Shown one piece after another: positions 41,366 to 52,758 of a DNA stretch of 64,000 bases (its first letter is position 1; each line of letters opens with the position of its first letter). The stretch comes from Laetiporus sulphureus 93-53 (lineage: Eukaryota > Basidiomycota > Agaricomycetes > Polyporales > Laetiporaceae). Below the pieces are notes generated by a model. It did not search any database, had not been told where the DNA came from, and saw only the letters and a program-made list of their open reading frames with translations. The stretch covers positions 1 through 64,000 of the forward strand of contig NW_024468547.1 in NCBI RefSeq assembly GCF_001632365.1. The letters run 5' to 3'. The position numbers and the translations under genes were made by a program.

Positions 41366-43024
41366 GGCGATGGAAACGATGTGGAGAGGAAAGGATAATG
41401 TTCGTGGTTCGCTTCGTTAGTGCTCTTTATAAAGCATGGCGCACTTGTTTAGCTGCCTGACGTCTCACTCTCCCTAATCAAGTGGTAATTGAGTCAATGA
41501 CTTGTGATTATACCTAGCTGGTGTAGCGAGATACTAGAAATCGGTGACCGACAGGCATTCCGGCAGTCGCTCCCTGCATGCCTCCGACACGCCGCAGTGG
41601 TACGAAAAGTCAGAGAAGCAGGGAAGCAATCTTATCCTGATCAGAAGCAGCATATGCTTGTCAACATGGTCGGGCTTACCACAAACAACGTAGAGTTTAT
41701 TCCTTATATACTGTCAACTTAGTTCGATCATATGGGCGTGCTACTCACAGATTCCGCTTTATTTCTTTGATTGTAAACTGAGACTTTAGGCATCTTACAA
41801 TGCCGCACCAGCAGGTTGACCAGCATGCGAAGAAGATCCTGAGAGTGATAATGGACGCAGAATGATACATCGATATTATGTGCAGGAAGGAAAGCAGAAT
41901 TTGATGGCCTGTAGAGCCGCTGTGGCATCTGTGGCGCACCGCTGACGTTGCGGATATTCTCATCGAACTTTCAGGTGGGATAGCACCAGATTTGTCTACT
42001 GAAACCGGTACGCCTGGGGCTCTTCCTTTCGGTGATCGAAGATCGCTTTGAGTGACGAGAGATTCCAACGAAGAGGCCAAAACCCACTAAAGGAATTTAC
42101 GAGTCTACATACGCTCGTCTCCATTGTGGGACTCACGATAAGAGAGGAAGGCTTGCTTGGCATGATAACAGCATTGTATTGAATCATGGTGGCGTCCTTC
42201 CGTCGAACCCTCAATACAGGGCGGCATGTGGAGTCCGGCAGCAGAAATGTTCCGCCTTGAGCGAGCCTTGAGGCCTTGAATATCGGCGCAGATCCTCGCC
42301 ATGGGGCTTGAGCCGTCGTAACTGATACCTCTCCGGCAGTACTATGTCCAGTCATGAGTCTGGCACGCCTGACATAAGGTCGGGAGCTCCGAGTGTTATC
42401 GACCATACAATATGAAAATGTCATCGGATTCAGGTAACCTCCGATGCAGTGAAGTCTGCATCACAAGCTGCAATAGTGGCGACGTCCAAACATCCTAGAA
42501 AAGGAGATAGCCATTTCTGGCACACGCCGCAAGAGAGTAAGTATTCAATGTTCAAGACTCATGTTTGTGGAATCGAAATACTAGCCTAGAGGGCAACTGC
42601 GGATGTTCAGTGATGGTTTCAAGCTCGAGGCTTCGGAGAGTATTGGGTGACTCTCATCAGTGTTTTACGCTGCTTCGAGGGCAGATCCACCGAGCGCACT
42701 ACTTCAAATAGCACCAGGACCAATTGCATGAGGCTTCGGGGTGATTCTCATCAGTAAATTGTACGGAGAGCAGATCCACCGAGTGCACTGCTTCAAATAG
42801 CACCAAAGAACGGGTACTTGTCTTGAGCGATGCAGCAGAGAACTAACCTATTTCCTCACTAGTACTGTGTCTGCGATGTGGTATTTGCAGTTGCGTTCTT
42901 GGAGACCTGCCAAAAACGGCGCTCCGGTCTTAGGACGGGCTCACGACTTCGGTGCTGCCGTTACTAACTGCGTGAGCCTCGCGACCTCTCCAACCGCGCT
43001 TCCCTTCTTTCCCTCTAATTCGCA
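41366..43024. other. Intergenic with a tandem repeat
   Basis: No gene is supported; a 142-codon minus-strand ORF (41996-42424) has no recognised family. A two-copy direct repeat lies at 42627-42805, close upstream of the SNARE gene. Confidence 0.4.
42627..42805 (+). repeat. Two-copy direct repeat
   Basis: 42627-42716 and 42730-42805 both begin GAGGCTTCGG and end CAAATAGCACCA, sharing CTCATCAGT and GCAGATCCACCGAG. The second copy lacks about 14 bases. It may include promoter elements of the gene at 43025. Confidence 0.75.
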
Positions 43025-43883
43025 ATGGCATCTCTCGCCCGGTTAACGTCCCTGTCAACGCAGACATTGTCCCTTCTCCTCGAACGCCAGAGATTGCAGA
43101 CACTGTCGAACCCAAATGCCTCATCATTACACGTCCCACAGATCGCACGTAACATGCAGCAGTTGCATGTGGGCGTGCTGCAGCTGGAGCAGAACGACGG
43201 AAGGTCGGAGGCGGTCAATCTGCTACGAAGCCAGTACGAGCGAATGAGAGACATGCTGGGCTCGGATGCGGACGTTGCGAACGTGCCAAAGTGCGTGCAC
43301 TGCTGATGCTCAGCCCGTGGAGTACGAAACCTATGCGACAGTATTCCTCCAGGTTTGTGGCACGAGAGTCACCGCAGACAAGCGCAGAGGCGTCGGTGTC
43401 CTCATCCTCCCTGCCTTCACCGCCAGTATCCGCCGCTCCGCTTCCAGTGCCAATCAAGGACGACGAGCCAGCCTATGTGCCGTATACCGACGATCCCGAG
43501 GCTGCATACCCCTCTCATGAAGAGATGCTTCAAGCGCAAAGACAAATGATGGATGAGCAAGACGTCCACCTAGACCGACTCTCCCAGTCCGTCAATCGGC
43601 AACGAGACATCTCGCTTCATATCAATGACGAGCTCGAGGTGCATACCGGCCTATTAGAGGACCTGGATATCGAGATGGACAGGACGGGCGGCAGGCTGAG
43701 TGGGGCACGACGCCGCTTGGATCGTGTTGCGAGAGGTGCCAAGGAGAATGGTGAGGGCTCATAGCTGATATCGGCCGCAATGTGTATGGATAGCTGACGT
43801 GGCGGCAACATGCAGGCTCAACGGTTATGATTGCCCTGCTCATCCTTGTGTTGCTAATTCTCATAATCATATTCAAGACATGA
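43025..43883 (+). CDS. SYN8: Qc-SNARE of the syntaxin-8/SYN8 type
   Basis: Endosomal SNARE that helps drive membrane fusion. Exons 43025-43290, 43353-43750 and 43816-43883 give 243 residues in consistent phase. An N-terminal helical region (LSTQTLSLLLERQRLQTLS) is followed by a Ser/Pro-rich linker, then the SNARE motif from MMDEQDVHLDRLSQSVNRQR to about RRLDRVARG. The last exon supplies a tail anchor (STVMIALLILVLLILIIIF). Aligning NDELEVHTGLLEDLD with the usual ELDEQ..LLDD pattern puts His where the ionic-layer Gln is expected. The class is assigned from this layout; Tlg1-like is the alternative. Confidence 0.8.
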
Positions 43884-44069
43884 CGGTTCGGACTTCTGCA
43901 AACTATGGCTTCATCTCGGATAGGACTTATATATTGTGCAACCATTACATGTTGTACAGCTACCCATCATCTGCTGATGCTCTCCAAGTCGTAACAGCTC
44001 TCATGCGTTCCAATAGTACATTCACTCATGGGCTACTCATCGTCGGGCATATGTATTTTCCTTCTCCAA

Positions 44070-45259
44070 CTATTGCCGATATGTTACGCGGCTGCACGCC
44101 AGCCAAAATTCACTTCCTCCATCTTCACACCACCCTAATGGACCGATGTCACAATCAGCACAGCTGAGCAATTTGAGCCTCTTGCCAGACGCTGCAGCAC
44201 TGTCAGCCGCAGGACACGCTATCGACATGAACGCCACATACCTTCGTCCACAACAGCTTTCGAAAACCCTACATTCTCAAATGCCATAGCATTCGGCCTA
44301 ACCAGCCACCAGTTCATCGTCTCCGGCGGAGGCGGTAAGGATGCAAGCGGGCTGTGCGCTGCGCTTTCGGGGGACTCGAGCTGCACGCTCGCACGCTCCA
44401 CCAAAGAGGCCACGCCCTTCTTCAATATGATGCTTCCACAGCCAGCACGTGGGCACAGCAGGTCAGAATTGTTCGCCAGAGTGCCCTGCCCGTTATCTGT
44501 CACTACGTCCTGCACGCCGTTCGGGAATGCCGTGAGTGCGAGTCCGATCGGCCTGCTACGTGAGTTGGTCGACTGTTGCAGCGCTTCCCACAGGCCTGCA
44601 GGAATTGTCGGAGGCTGGACAAGATCAACGGAAGAGAGCGAGGGTGAAAGAATCCTCCGCATCTCGAACCAAGGCCGTGCACCATGCACCACTGCACTCC
44701 TGCCTAGCCACTCGAAGCCTGCCTTCTCGTACAGTCCTCGCAGGTCTTCATGCGTAATTAGGAGCACGCGCTGGTAAGGCGAACCTTCCCCCACTGCATT
44801 TTCGAGCCGTGTGAGGTACTCCTTGAGGAGGCCGAGCGCGACGCCCTTCCTGCGGTGCTCGGGCGCAACGCAGACCGAGTGGATACATGCGGAAGATGCA
44901 CCGAGGACGTGTTTCGACATAGAATCATGTGAAAGAGACCCATCCGGCGAGAGTGTTGAGCAGACATAGCCTACGAGCGTACGGCCAGTGCCTGATTCGT
45001 CAAGGAGATATGCACCGAGGAAGAGATCTGGCGCGTTCGCCTGACGGTATCTGCTCACGTTTTTGTAGCTGGAAGTATTGGGAGAGATGCTGAGCTCACC
45101 GAAAAGCTTCAAGACTGGCAGCTTCATCCGCTGGATATCCTGGACGACAGGTCAATATCAGACGGACCGTGCTCCAAAGACATTTCTACCTGCCGTTTCA
45201 ATCTCATGTGCACGCGGTACCTCACTTGCTGAGACAAGGTCATAGAATATTGGGATCAT
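44070..45259 (-). CDS. AANAT-like GNAT acetyltransferase fused to an Mss4/DSS4 domain
   Basis: It starts MIPIFYDLVSASEVPRAHEI at 45259. Splicing gives HEIETAGYPADEAASLEAFR then YRQANAPDLFLGAYLLDE, the arylalkylamine N-acetyltransferase N-terminus. The acetyl-CoA-binding region is SVCVAPEHRRKGVALGLL, followed by YEKAGFEWLGRSAVVHG. After a linker of about 30 residues, the Mss4-type half begins with NGVQDVVTDNGQ... and the zinc motif LLCPRAGCGSIILKKGVA, then MNWWLVRPNAMAFENVGFSK. Across an intron (donor near 44233, acceptor CTGCAG) come SCADCDIGPLGW, the second zinc Cys pair, and FWLACSRVTYRQ, ending at 44070. Mss4 domains bind Rab GTPases as weak exchange factors or chaperones. The acetyl acceptor is unknown. 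Confidence 0.8.
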
Positions 45260-45912
45260 CTGGAGAATTTCATACAATTTCAGGAGATCGCAAGCAGAGG
45301 TTGGTGGGAGTGGAGGTTAAGTTGAGGTTCCCCTCCTGATTACCATCGCACGCGATCACATGACCCACGCAGACGCGTCTCGCCACGAGTTTGTCGGGAG
45401 TTGAATTGCTTGAGCATAATATATCGTGTGCGCACCGTGAGCTCCCAGCAGAACATACTCACATCATTTCTCAATTAAAAAGCCTTATGCACTTTTCTGA
45501 GTCCATCTGGTTTCCAGCTTCACATCCATTCCAACCATTAACGCAGAGCCATTTTTAGTAAAGCTCGTTTTGAGCATACTAGTCTAGAGGGTAAATCAGT
45601 TTCCCGCAGGTCATGCCCGGTCTGAGTCAAGAAGAGCAGCAAGGACAGGAATGCTGGTGGCAAGTCAAAACACAAGTCCCACATGTTGCAATCTGGTGAT
45701 TTCCCTTGTGAGTATGCATTGATCACCGCTGGCTAGTATATATACCAAATGACAGATGTTCGCGGATCAGGCCGTCACCTTGAACTTGGTGGGGGGTGCC
45801 ACTGCACGATCACGTGGCTGAAACGGCAGACTTGGGACTCAGCTTGAAAGTTGACGTTGATGCAGGTAGAAAGGGGTAGACGTCTCTTCGCTCTCTACTT
45901 TCACCATCCAAG
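45260..45912. other. Divergent intergenic region
   Basis: Lies between the divergent genes at 45259 and 45913 and presumably holds both promoters. No motif was decisive. Confidence 0.4.
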
Positions 45913-46653
45913 ATGCCTCCCACACCAAGGTCGCAGGCATTCAAAGAAGCTTCAAGAAAACGATCTGCAATTCCCCCTCCACGGATGGGAGGACGCCCGA
46001 CGAAGCGCGTCCAGCTGGATCCTGCTCTAGAGTGCTTGAACGAGACGAGTTCATCTCCGTATGCACTACAGGTACACATCTATCGAGCGCGAGAGCAAAA
46101 GCCCCGCCCGCATGGCTTGTTGTCACCTGTAGACCTCCCAGTCGCCGTATCATTTTACGAGTTGCCCACTTCTCGATTGTCACTTCGCATGGGTCCCTCG
46201 CGTCATCCGTCAGGGCTTGCGCATTCGCATCAAGGTGACAGCCAAGCTTCGCACATCGTATCACCTCCGTCGACGCCCTCCATACCCAGCACCCCTACTG
46301 AGGTGTCGGCTGGACCATCATCCAACTATAGTCAATCCCAGGACCTGTCATCAAACCTCAGGCCTGTGCTCATCTGCAATCTCCTTCCAATCTCTGATGC
46401 TGAGTGGATCGAGAAGAATCCAGACCTGCATAGGGCCGTCGAGGACGCCTTTTCGCAATCTGAATTCGATATATTCATGACATCGATGGATGTCAGTAGG
46501 ACCATGTTTTGGGCTGTTCAGTTGGTTTATCTGTTGCACGCATTGAAACCTGTCATTGAGGGTGCTATCGAGGAATCGACTTTAGAGAGCAAGGATGTCA
46601 TTGAAGAATCGGGGGACAAGATAAAGGAACGCCTTCAGGCTCATCTTGGGTAG
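45913..46653 (+). CDS. Hypothetical protein, 246 residues
   Basis: Single open frame; the family was not recognised. The N-terminus is basic and proline-rich (RKRSAIPPPRMGGRPTKRVQ), with a possible nuclear localisation signal. The middle is Ser/Pro/Thr-rich (about residues 95-145) and the C-terminal third is hydrophobic to acidic, with helices (SRTMFWAVQLVYLLHALKPV, then EESTLESKDVIEE). An intron near 46070-46130 (GTACAC..TGTAG) is possible, but the reading frame is also open without it. Length and coherent composition favour a real gene. Confidence 0.5.
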   Translation: MPPTPRSQAFKEASRKRSAIPPPRMGGRPTKRVQLDPALECLNETSSSPYALQVHIYRAREQKPRPHGLLSPVDLPVAVSFYELPTSRLSLRMGPSRHPSGLAHSHQGDSQASHIVSPPSTPSIPSTPTEVSAGPSSNYSQSQDLSSNLRPVLICNLLPISDAEWIEKNPDLHRAVEDAFSQSEFDIFMTSMDVSRTMFWAVQLVYLLHALKPVIEGAIEESTLESKDVIEESGDKIKERLQAHLG

Positions 46654-46703
46654 ACGATCATTTTCGTGCGATTCTCCAGGAAATGTGTCGAAATGCCTAC
46701 AGA

Positions 46704-49585
46704 ATGCGAGATTGGAGCGCGGTTTGCAACTTAGGTAAGTAGTCTCCTACATGTTTCAATACACAATTCCCCGTGCAGCGGCAAACAGCTATCGCTCAAA
46801 GCGAGTCGGTCGGGCAGCCGTCAGAGCAGGCACAGGTCCATATGTCCCTTCAGGAGAAAGGTATGAGCCTTTACTGCATGATCTGCTGTGCTATCTTTAC
46901 TCATACGTGTTACAGCGGCAGAACAATCGTGGCAATGCGAATTTTACGGTGACGCCGCTGGAAATCTGTGGAATCACATTGTCCGACACTACGGTCCTCA
47001 CTCACTTTCCTCTGTATCCTCGATTTATGCAAACTACGCATCAATCGTCCAATCTTCGGGAATGGGGAAATCAAGGACCGTGGATGAGCTCGCAAAGACT
47101 CACTTTCTCATCCCTATCAATCTCCGTCCTCCAGAAAGCATAGGTGTGTCAAGCGAATAGTGTTCACCATTCGCTCAGCTATTATCGCCGTTTCATGTAA
47201 CTTCACAGGCTTCCCTGCCGCAGACGAGGACATGCGAGATTTCTTGACGGCGCCGCCGTATCGGATGGAAACACAAAATTCGACCGTCAAAGCCTTTTTC
47301 GCGCGTATATGCGCATTCCTTAAAGCGTTGATGTTCATCGCAGCGCGCCGCATCGAGGAACTGGATGGGCACTTTGATGATTACACCGACGAGGGGATAG
47401 CAGCAGCTTTCAGGGGACTTATGTGCAACGGCCAGACAATGTCCAGTCACAACGAATATCGGAATACATTCTATCGGGAAGTCATAGACGAGGCTACTAA
47501 AGTACGTGAGATCATAATCCCGCGAGCACGCGCTGGCGCCGTTATATTGACTTCGTCCAGATCTTGAAAGGAGGGGACGACATGAATAACAAATTCATTA
47601 CTACCAAGTCTCCCGGTCATTCGCGCCACGTTAAAGAATTCGGGCCTTCCGTTGCATGTGGGCGACTATTGCATGCGCTCGATCGCTCGAGATCGAGTGG
47701 CAAGCAGAAGGAGAAGCCTGCCGCAGTAGGTGGTAGCGGTACAGGATTCTTATCCCTAGCGCCGAAGACAGCTGGCGAGGTCCGTGCGGAAGAACTTGTG
47801 TGTGACCTCTAGCTGATCTAGTCACCCTTGTTGGATATACAGTCTGATCCTATGAGGAAGAGAAGAGCTAAAATCGTCGATCAGAAGCAGACCCCGCGAA
47901 TTGTGCTAGCATTCGACGAGGCATAATCACTGCAGGTCTCCGACCATGAGGGAACTACGAACGAATGGTCGCGCTTGGAAGAGGTGCGGCGGGCCTTGCG
48001 CGGCATGAACAGCATGCCGTTGTTCTCGCTCTTTGTTTCTACGAGCGGCAAGGGCGACCAGTTCTCACCCTCAAGCGCTATCGACAACGGGTCGAGAATC
48101 AAGAATGGCATATGGCATATGGTTTCTCCCTATTCGGACCTAGGCTTTGATCACTTTGCCAGGATGTTTGATCCTGATGAAAGCTGGAGGTTGGAAAGTG
48201 TCGTCGACGAAGAATATATGAGCGGGTTGGGCCGTCCTCTGTAAGCGCTCAAACTGCACGAAGCATTCACGCATATGATTGTTGACCTTATGGTTCGAAG
48301 TCTTGGCTCCCGCTACAAGTCAGGCGATACTGCAGTAAGGGAAGGTCTGATAGGATTTGCAGTTGACAAGCTCATAAACCGCAATATGTCGGACCTTCTC
48401 ACGCACAATGACCCGAATAGAAAATTGGACAAAGAGCTTACCGACGCTCAGAAGTTTGCATGTCTATCTCAGCGCCTCGCGTTGGACTTCATGTCCACAC
48501 GATACATCATGAAGGAAGAACAAGAACAAGTAGCATCGCATTTGCGCATCTGTCTCAACATCGACAACAACTTCAAGAGCATGAAGACCGCTTCAGCATC
48601 TGAGCCGATGTTTGCGGAAGCCGCCTACAAAGTCATGCAACATTTCAACCCTGTTGCAGCTTTGCTACGCTCCTTGCAAGGTCTTCGCATTCATCAAGGC
48701 TATCGCGGAGAACTGATCGTCCTGTTGCTCCTAACCATGGCCCGCGACCTTGCCGTCGGACCCTCAAGGCTGGACGGACGGCCTGCCAGTGGTAAAAGTG
48801 GTCGTATATTCTCTATGACCGAGTTCATCCAACAACTCTTCCCGCGCTCGGCTAACACAATCCTGGACGCTCGCCCCTCACGCGACGACGGGATGACACA
48901 CACCTTGCGGAAGCATATTGAAGGATCCGTCGTTCATTTCAACCATTTCATGCAGGTCCATCAAGGGAGGATGATCAGGCGCAGATTCATCATCCGTTCG
49001 ATGGCTCGGGGAGCGGCCATCTTGCCGGGTTCGTCTGAGCCTGGCGTCGACTGCTTGTTCGGGTTTTGTGCGTTTGGCTCCTCGATGCACATCGGCAATG
49101 TCGGTATCTTCATGTGCCAAGACACGCTCGGTCCACGGTACGCAGACGAACCAGATTGGAGCTTGCACGATGCTATGGATCCGACGAAGCTCGAGATGTT
49201 TGAAGAGGAAGACGACGGGATTCATCGAGGAGCCGACGGGTCTGTCCTTGCACCGGTTCCCGTCATACGTGTTGTCTTTGCTCTAAACGCGGACGAGTCG
49301 GTCGTGGTCGTGAGACCGAACACGGGTGAGGACCCCAATCCTTTGTTCAGGACGTACGATATCTGGTGCGCCGGTATCAGCAAGGAAGAGCTCGGGCCCG
49401 TCAATTCCGATAATTTCGATAGTTGGATGGCTCTTCGCAACCGGGCTGATGCTTGGCGTTCGACTTACGAGGAGCCGGGTGTCCCTGAGGAGCAGCTTGA
49501 ATTGCGATGCATGTTGACGCCTGGGGCGGCTGCGGAGGAGGCTTTCTTCGCGAACTGGGCGAAGGACCATATGGGGATTGTCTGA
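46704..49585 (+). pseudogene. P-loop protein of a basidiomycete expanded family, one in-frame stop
   Basis: Large multi-exon gene of a family I recognise as repeated in Agaricomycete genomes, function unknown. It shows a P-loop-like VQSSGMGKSRTVDELA, then LIPINLRPPESI|GFPAADEDMRDFL across an intron, then MSSHNEYRNTFYREVIDEAT. In the Walker-B-like segment RIVLAFDEA the next codon is TAA (47924-47926) where the family usually has His, followed in the same frame by SLQVSDHEGTTNEWSRLEEV. The remaining exons are open: LFSLFVSTSGKGDQFSPSS, PYSDLGFDHFARMF and, after the intron 48241-48300, a 430-codon stretch (CLSQRLALDFMSTRY, ASEPMFAEAAYKVM, VVHFNHFMQVHQ, MARGAAIL, HDAMDPTKLEMF). The start at 46704 is tentative. 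Either a recent pseudogene or a readthrough/base error. Confidence 0.65.
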
Positions 49586-50023
49586 TTTGGACGTTGGATT
49601 GGACTTGTATGGCTGAGAATTGATGGAGCTGGAGGAGAGGATGGCTTTGCATACGGGCGTAGAGATCTGGATTGCGGCAAGGTCACTTACCTCACGGACT
49701 CACGGACTCACGGTTTCGGAATGGACGCATCACGACCTGAATAAAAATTATCGATATTTATGAATCGCTATACAGGTATTTTATCTTGTCGAAACGTGTG
49801 GCATGGGGTTGAACTCACTCCCTCACGCGCACGCGTCGTACTGCGTAACCCACTTTGCGACTTCCATGCCAATGCGAACTTGATCAATGAGGTGCCGTCA
49901 GCAACGGACTGCTTTCAGACGTGCGATCATATCTTGTACAAACAATATAATTACAACAGTTGTGCGTGCGCAAGTCCAAATTATCGACAATTTTTACACT
50001 GCCAGCCCTTCCGGGCGGTATAC
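49586..50023. other. Intergenic between convergent genes
   Basis: No gene is supported. CTCACGGA is repeated in tandem about three times at 49691-49713. Confidence 0.4.
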
Positions 50024-51180
50024 TCAATCAATGTTGATGATCACCTTCAACGCCTTGTTCTGGGACGCAGCGGCGAAGGCATCGTAGGCCTGCTCCATCT
50101 CGCTGAACTTGTATCTGTGCGTGATGAGCGCGCCCGCGTTCAGCTTACCGCCCTCGAGCAGCCGGATGAGCATCGGCGACGTCACCGCGTCAACCAAGCG
50201 CGTTGTGATGCCTGAGCAAAACCAATTATCAGTGTCAGACGCCGACGGTGAACTGTTGCCCCACGTACCAATGTTGCGATCCCACAATTTCTCCATGTGC
50301 AGGTCAACGACGCCTCCGTGCACACCGATGTTCGCAATATGGCCGCCGACGCCGATGATCTCCTCGCACAGCTCGAACGTCGGCTTCATTCCCACCGCCT
50401 CGATCGCAGTATCGACGCCCATCCCGCCGGTGATCTCCATCACCTCCTGAACCGCGTCCGGGCCCGACACCACCGTATGCGTCGCGCCAAGCTTCTTCGC
50501 GACCTCGAGCCGGTTCTTGTCCAAGTCGATGCTGATGAGCGTTGACGGAGAGAACAGCTGCGCGGTCATGACCGCCGAGAGGCCCACGGGTCCCGCGCCG
50601 ACGACGGCGACGGTCGAGCCAGGCTTTACCTGGCCATTCAGCGTGCCGCATTCGAGGGAGGTGGGGAGGATGTCGCTGATCATGACGAGCGCATCTTCGT
50701 CCACGCCGCGGGGGATGCGGTAGAGCGAAGCGTCTGCGTGCGGAATGCGCACGTACTCGGCTTGGGTGCCGTCGATGGTGTTTCCGAGCGTCCAGCCGCC
50801 GGTCGTGCAGTGCGAGGGCATGCCTTTCCGGCAGTACGGGCAGGTCCCGCAAGCGGTGATGCAGGAGATGATGACGCGGTCGCCTGGGGCGAAGGCGCTG
50901 ACGCCGGTACCCACCGACTCGATTGTGCCGAGTCCTTCGTGCCCGAGGACACGTCCATGGGGTATAGATGGGACGTCGCCCTTGAGGATGTGGAGGTCAG
51001 TCCCTGGGAACCGTGATAAGCCAGAGCAGGATGAACACGACAGTAAAGGCACGCACCGCAGATGGTAGTCTTTGAGACCTTCACGATGGCGTCCGTCTCT
51101 TCAGATAATGCAGGCTTTGGGCGCTCGAGGACGCTATACTTGTTCTTCCCCTCGTACACGAGTGCCTTCATCGTAGTCAT
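50024..51180 (-). CDS. Zinc-dependent alcohol dehydrogenase (MDR family)
   Basis: Medium-chain NAD(P)-dependent dehydrogenase. The ATG is at 51180 (MTTMKALVYEGKNKYSVLER). Splicing out GTGCGTG..CCCAG restores TTICGTDLHILKGD. The catalytic zinc site is CG in TTICGTD plus GHEGLGTIESVG. The structural zinc cysteines are in ACGTCPYCRKGMPSHC. The nucleotide-binding motif is VAVVGAGPVGLSAV, with IDLDKNRLEVAKKLGA; the Asp ending the second strand suggests NAD preference. A second intron of about 59 nt with no in-frame stop lies at about 50211-50269, between DRNIG and ITTRLVDA. The protein ends ALKVIINID, and no peroxisomal or mitochondrial signal is evident. Substrate unknown. Confidence 0.9.
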
Positions 51181-52758
51181 GGTGCGTATCAGTTGTTGAC
51201 GCTGAGGAGAACAGTAAACGAGATGAGGATGCGACCTTCAGGGGACAGGAGGAGAGCGTACGAGGGGGGACGCGGCTAATTTCGGAAGGGCCGATGCAGC
51301 GGCCGAGAGCGAGCGGGCGGTCGCTACGCGGAACCTGTCGGGGCAAAATCAGCGTTAGGCTGCGCCGCGCTGGAGGAGCATTAGATCGCACATGTTGATG
51401 CAGTGGTATCAAGGAAAAGGGTGGTGGTGGAGTCCTTGGTCCCCGCATGACGATGATGTTATATAGAAGGCACATGGGCGCTAGATCATATGATTGATCT
51501 TGAATGGCCAGATGGGCCTTGCGGGGCATGGCATCGCGAAGGCCGAATCGCGTGGTGATGTAAACGTTTGGAGGAAACGTTATGAGCGGCGGAGGCCGAG
51601 CCATAAGCGTCGGTGGGATGACCTATGATCGAGAACATGTCTGCTGTGACATCAGGGGAGAGCTTGGGTGCGACTGCGCTTCACAAAATTTAGTTGAGGA
51701 CATACGAGCTGATGCAAGCAATCATGCCATTGGAAATGTTCCCGCTTCTTGCAGATCCAAGGGCGGATTCCAGCTGCAGCTGCAGCGGAGCGAGGTCAAG
51801 ACGCCCACCGCCCGATTAGATTGGGATCTCATCAGCTGGCGCGTGATGAAAATACATTTCATTCCCCGGTGGCCTGGCCATGGTGTGGAGGTCCGTCGCT
51901 CAGTCCTCATAATTTAGCCGGATTCTAGTTGCTGTTGATACGCAGATACGCAGGTCATGCTGCCCACGTCAGAGGGCTGAGTGTCCTGAAGAACCACCAC
52001 ACAAGATCGCCTTTGCACATCAGGTGAGGATGCCGGGACAGTGCAGACCAGACTGCGCGTTTTAAGACGACTAGAGCTTTATGGCACCTTATAAGATTGT
52101 CAAGTCTTATCCTGGTTCGTCGAGGAACCTAGAGCACACCACATACTTTGTTACTGGAGCATCGTATATCCTGGTTTGTACAATTTTGACAGAATGTCCA
52201 GAGTCTGCGGTAATCCAGGGCGACAATTGGTGGAGGAACATGGAGGCTGCTGCTACGAACAAAATTGCACAAGTGCAGCGTGCATTCTTGACAGCCGACC
52301 TCTGCCGAATTACACAATAGTTGAAGACCCAATGCAGCCCAGCATAATACAATGTAATAGACTTACCTTGTCGGAGGTGCTGTGATCTTGCATCTGCCAA
52401 AGCCCTGATGTTCCGTCGAGTCGAGAGGAGCGGTGACACATTCTACTACTTTAAAACACAACCAAGCAAAGGAGAGACAGTGCATACCTGAGCACGATAT
52501 GTTAAACGGTATGATGATGCTGGTGCAAAGAGAACGTCAATGGTGCTCGAATCTCACGAAGAACCGTTTTGTTTGACCATGAACCGCTCATCATCCCGTT
52601 TTGAAGGTCTTGTCATCTTCAATCATCTCATTCAACCATACTCTGTCACATCGATTAGGCCATATTGAAATCCACCAAGTCACCACCCCGCTTCATTTTG
52701 CGTGACCTCCCTCATCTCATCCATCAGCGTTCAAACACGCACGTTCATATACTCAATC
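51181..52758. other. Intergenic (1.6 kb), no supported gene
   Basis: Short ORFs only (for example 51582-51917 plus and 52107-52439 minus), none with family resemblance or splice consistency. Confidence 0.4.

Noticed and set aside
50304..50852. A 182-codon Arg-rich minus ORF
   Set aside because: Overlaps the alcohol dehydrogenase in another frame of the same strand; composition is typical of a frame shadow.
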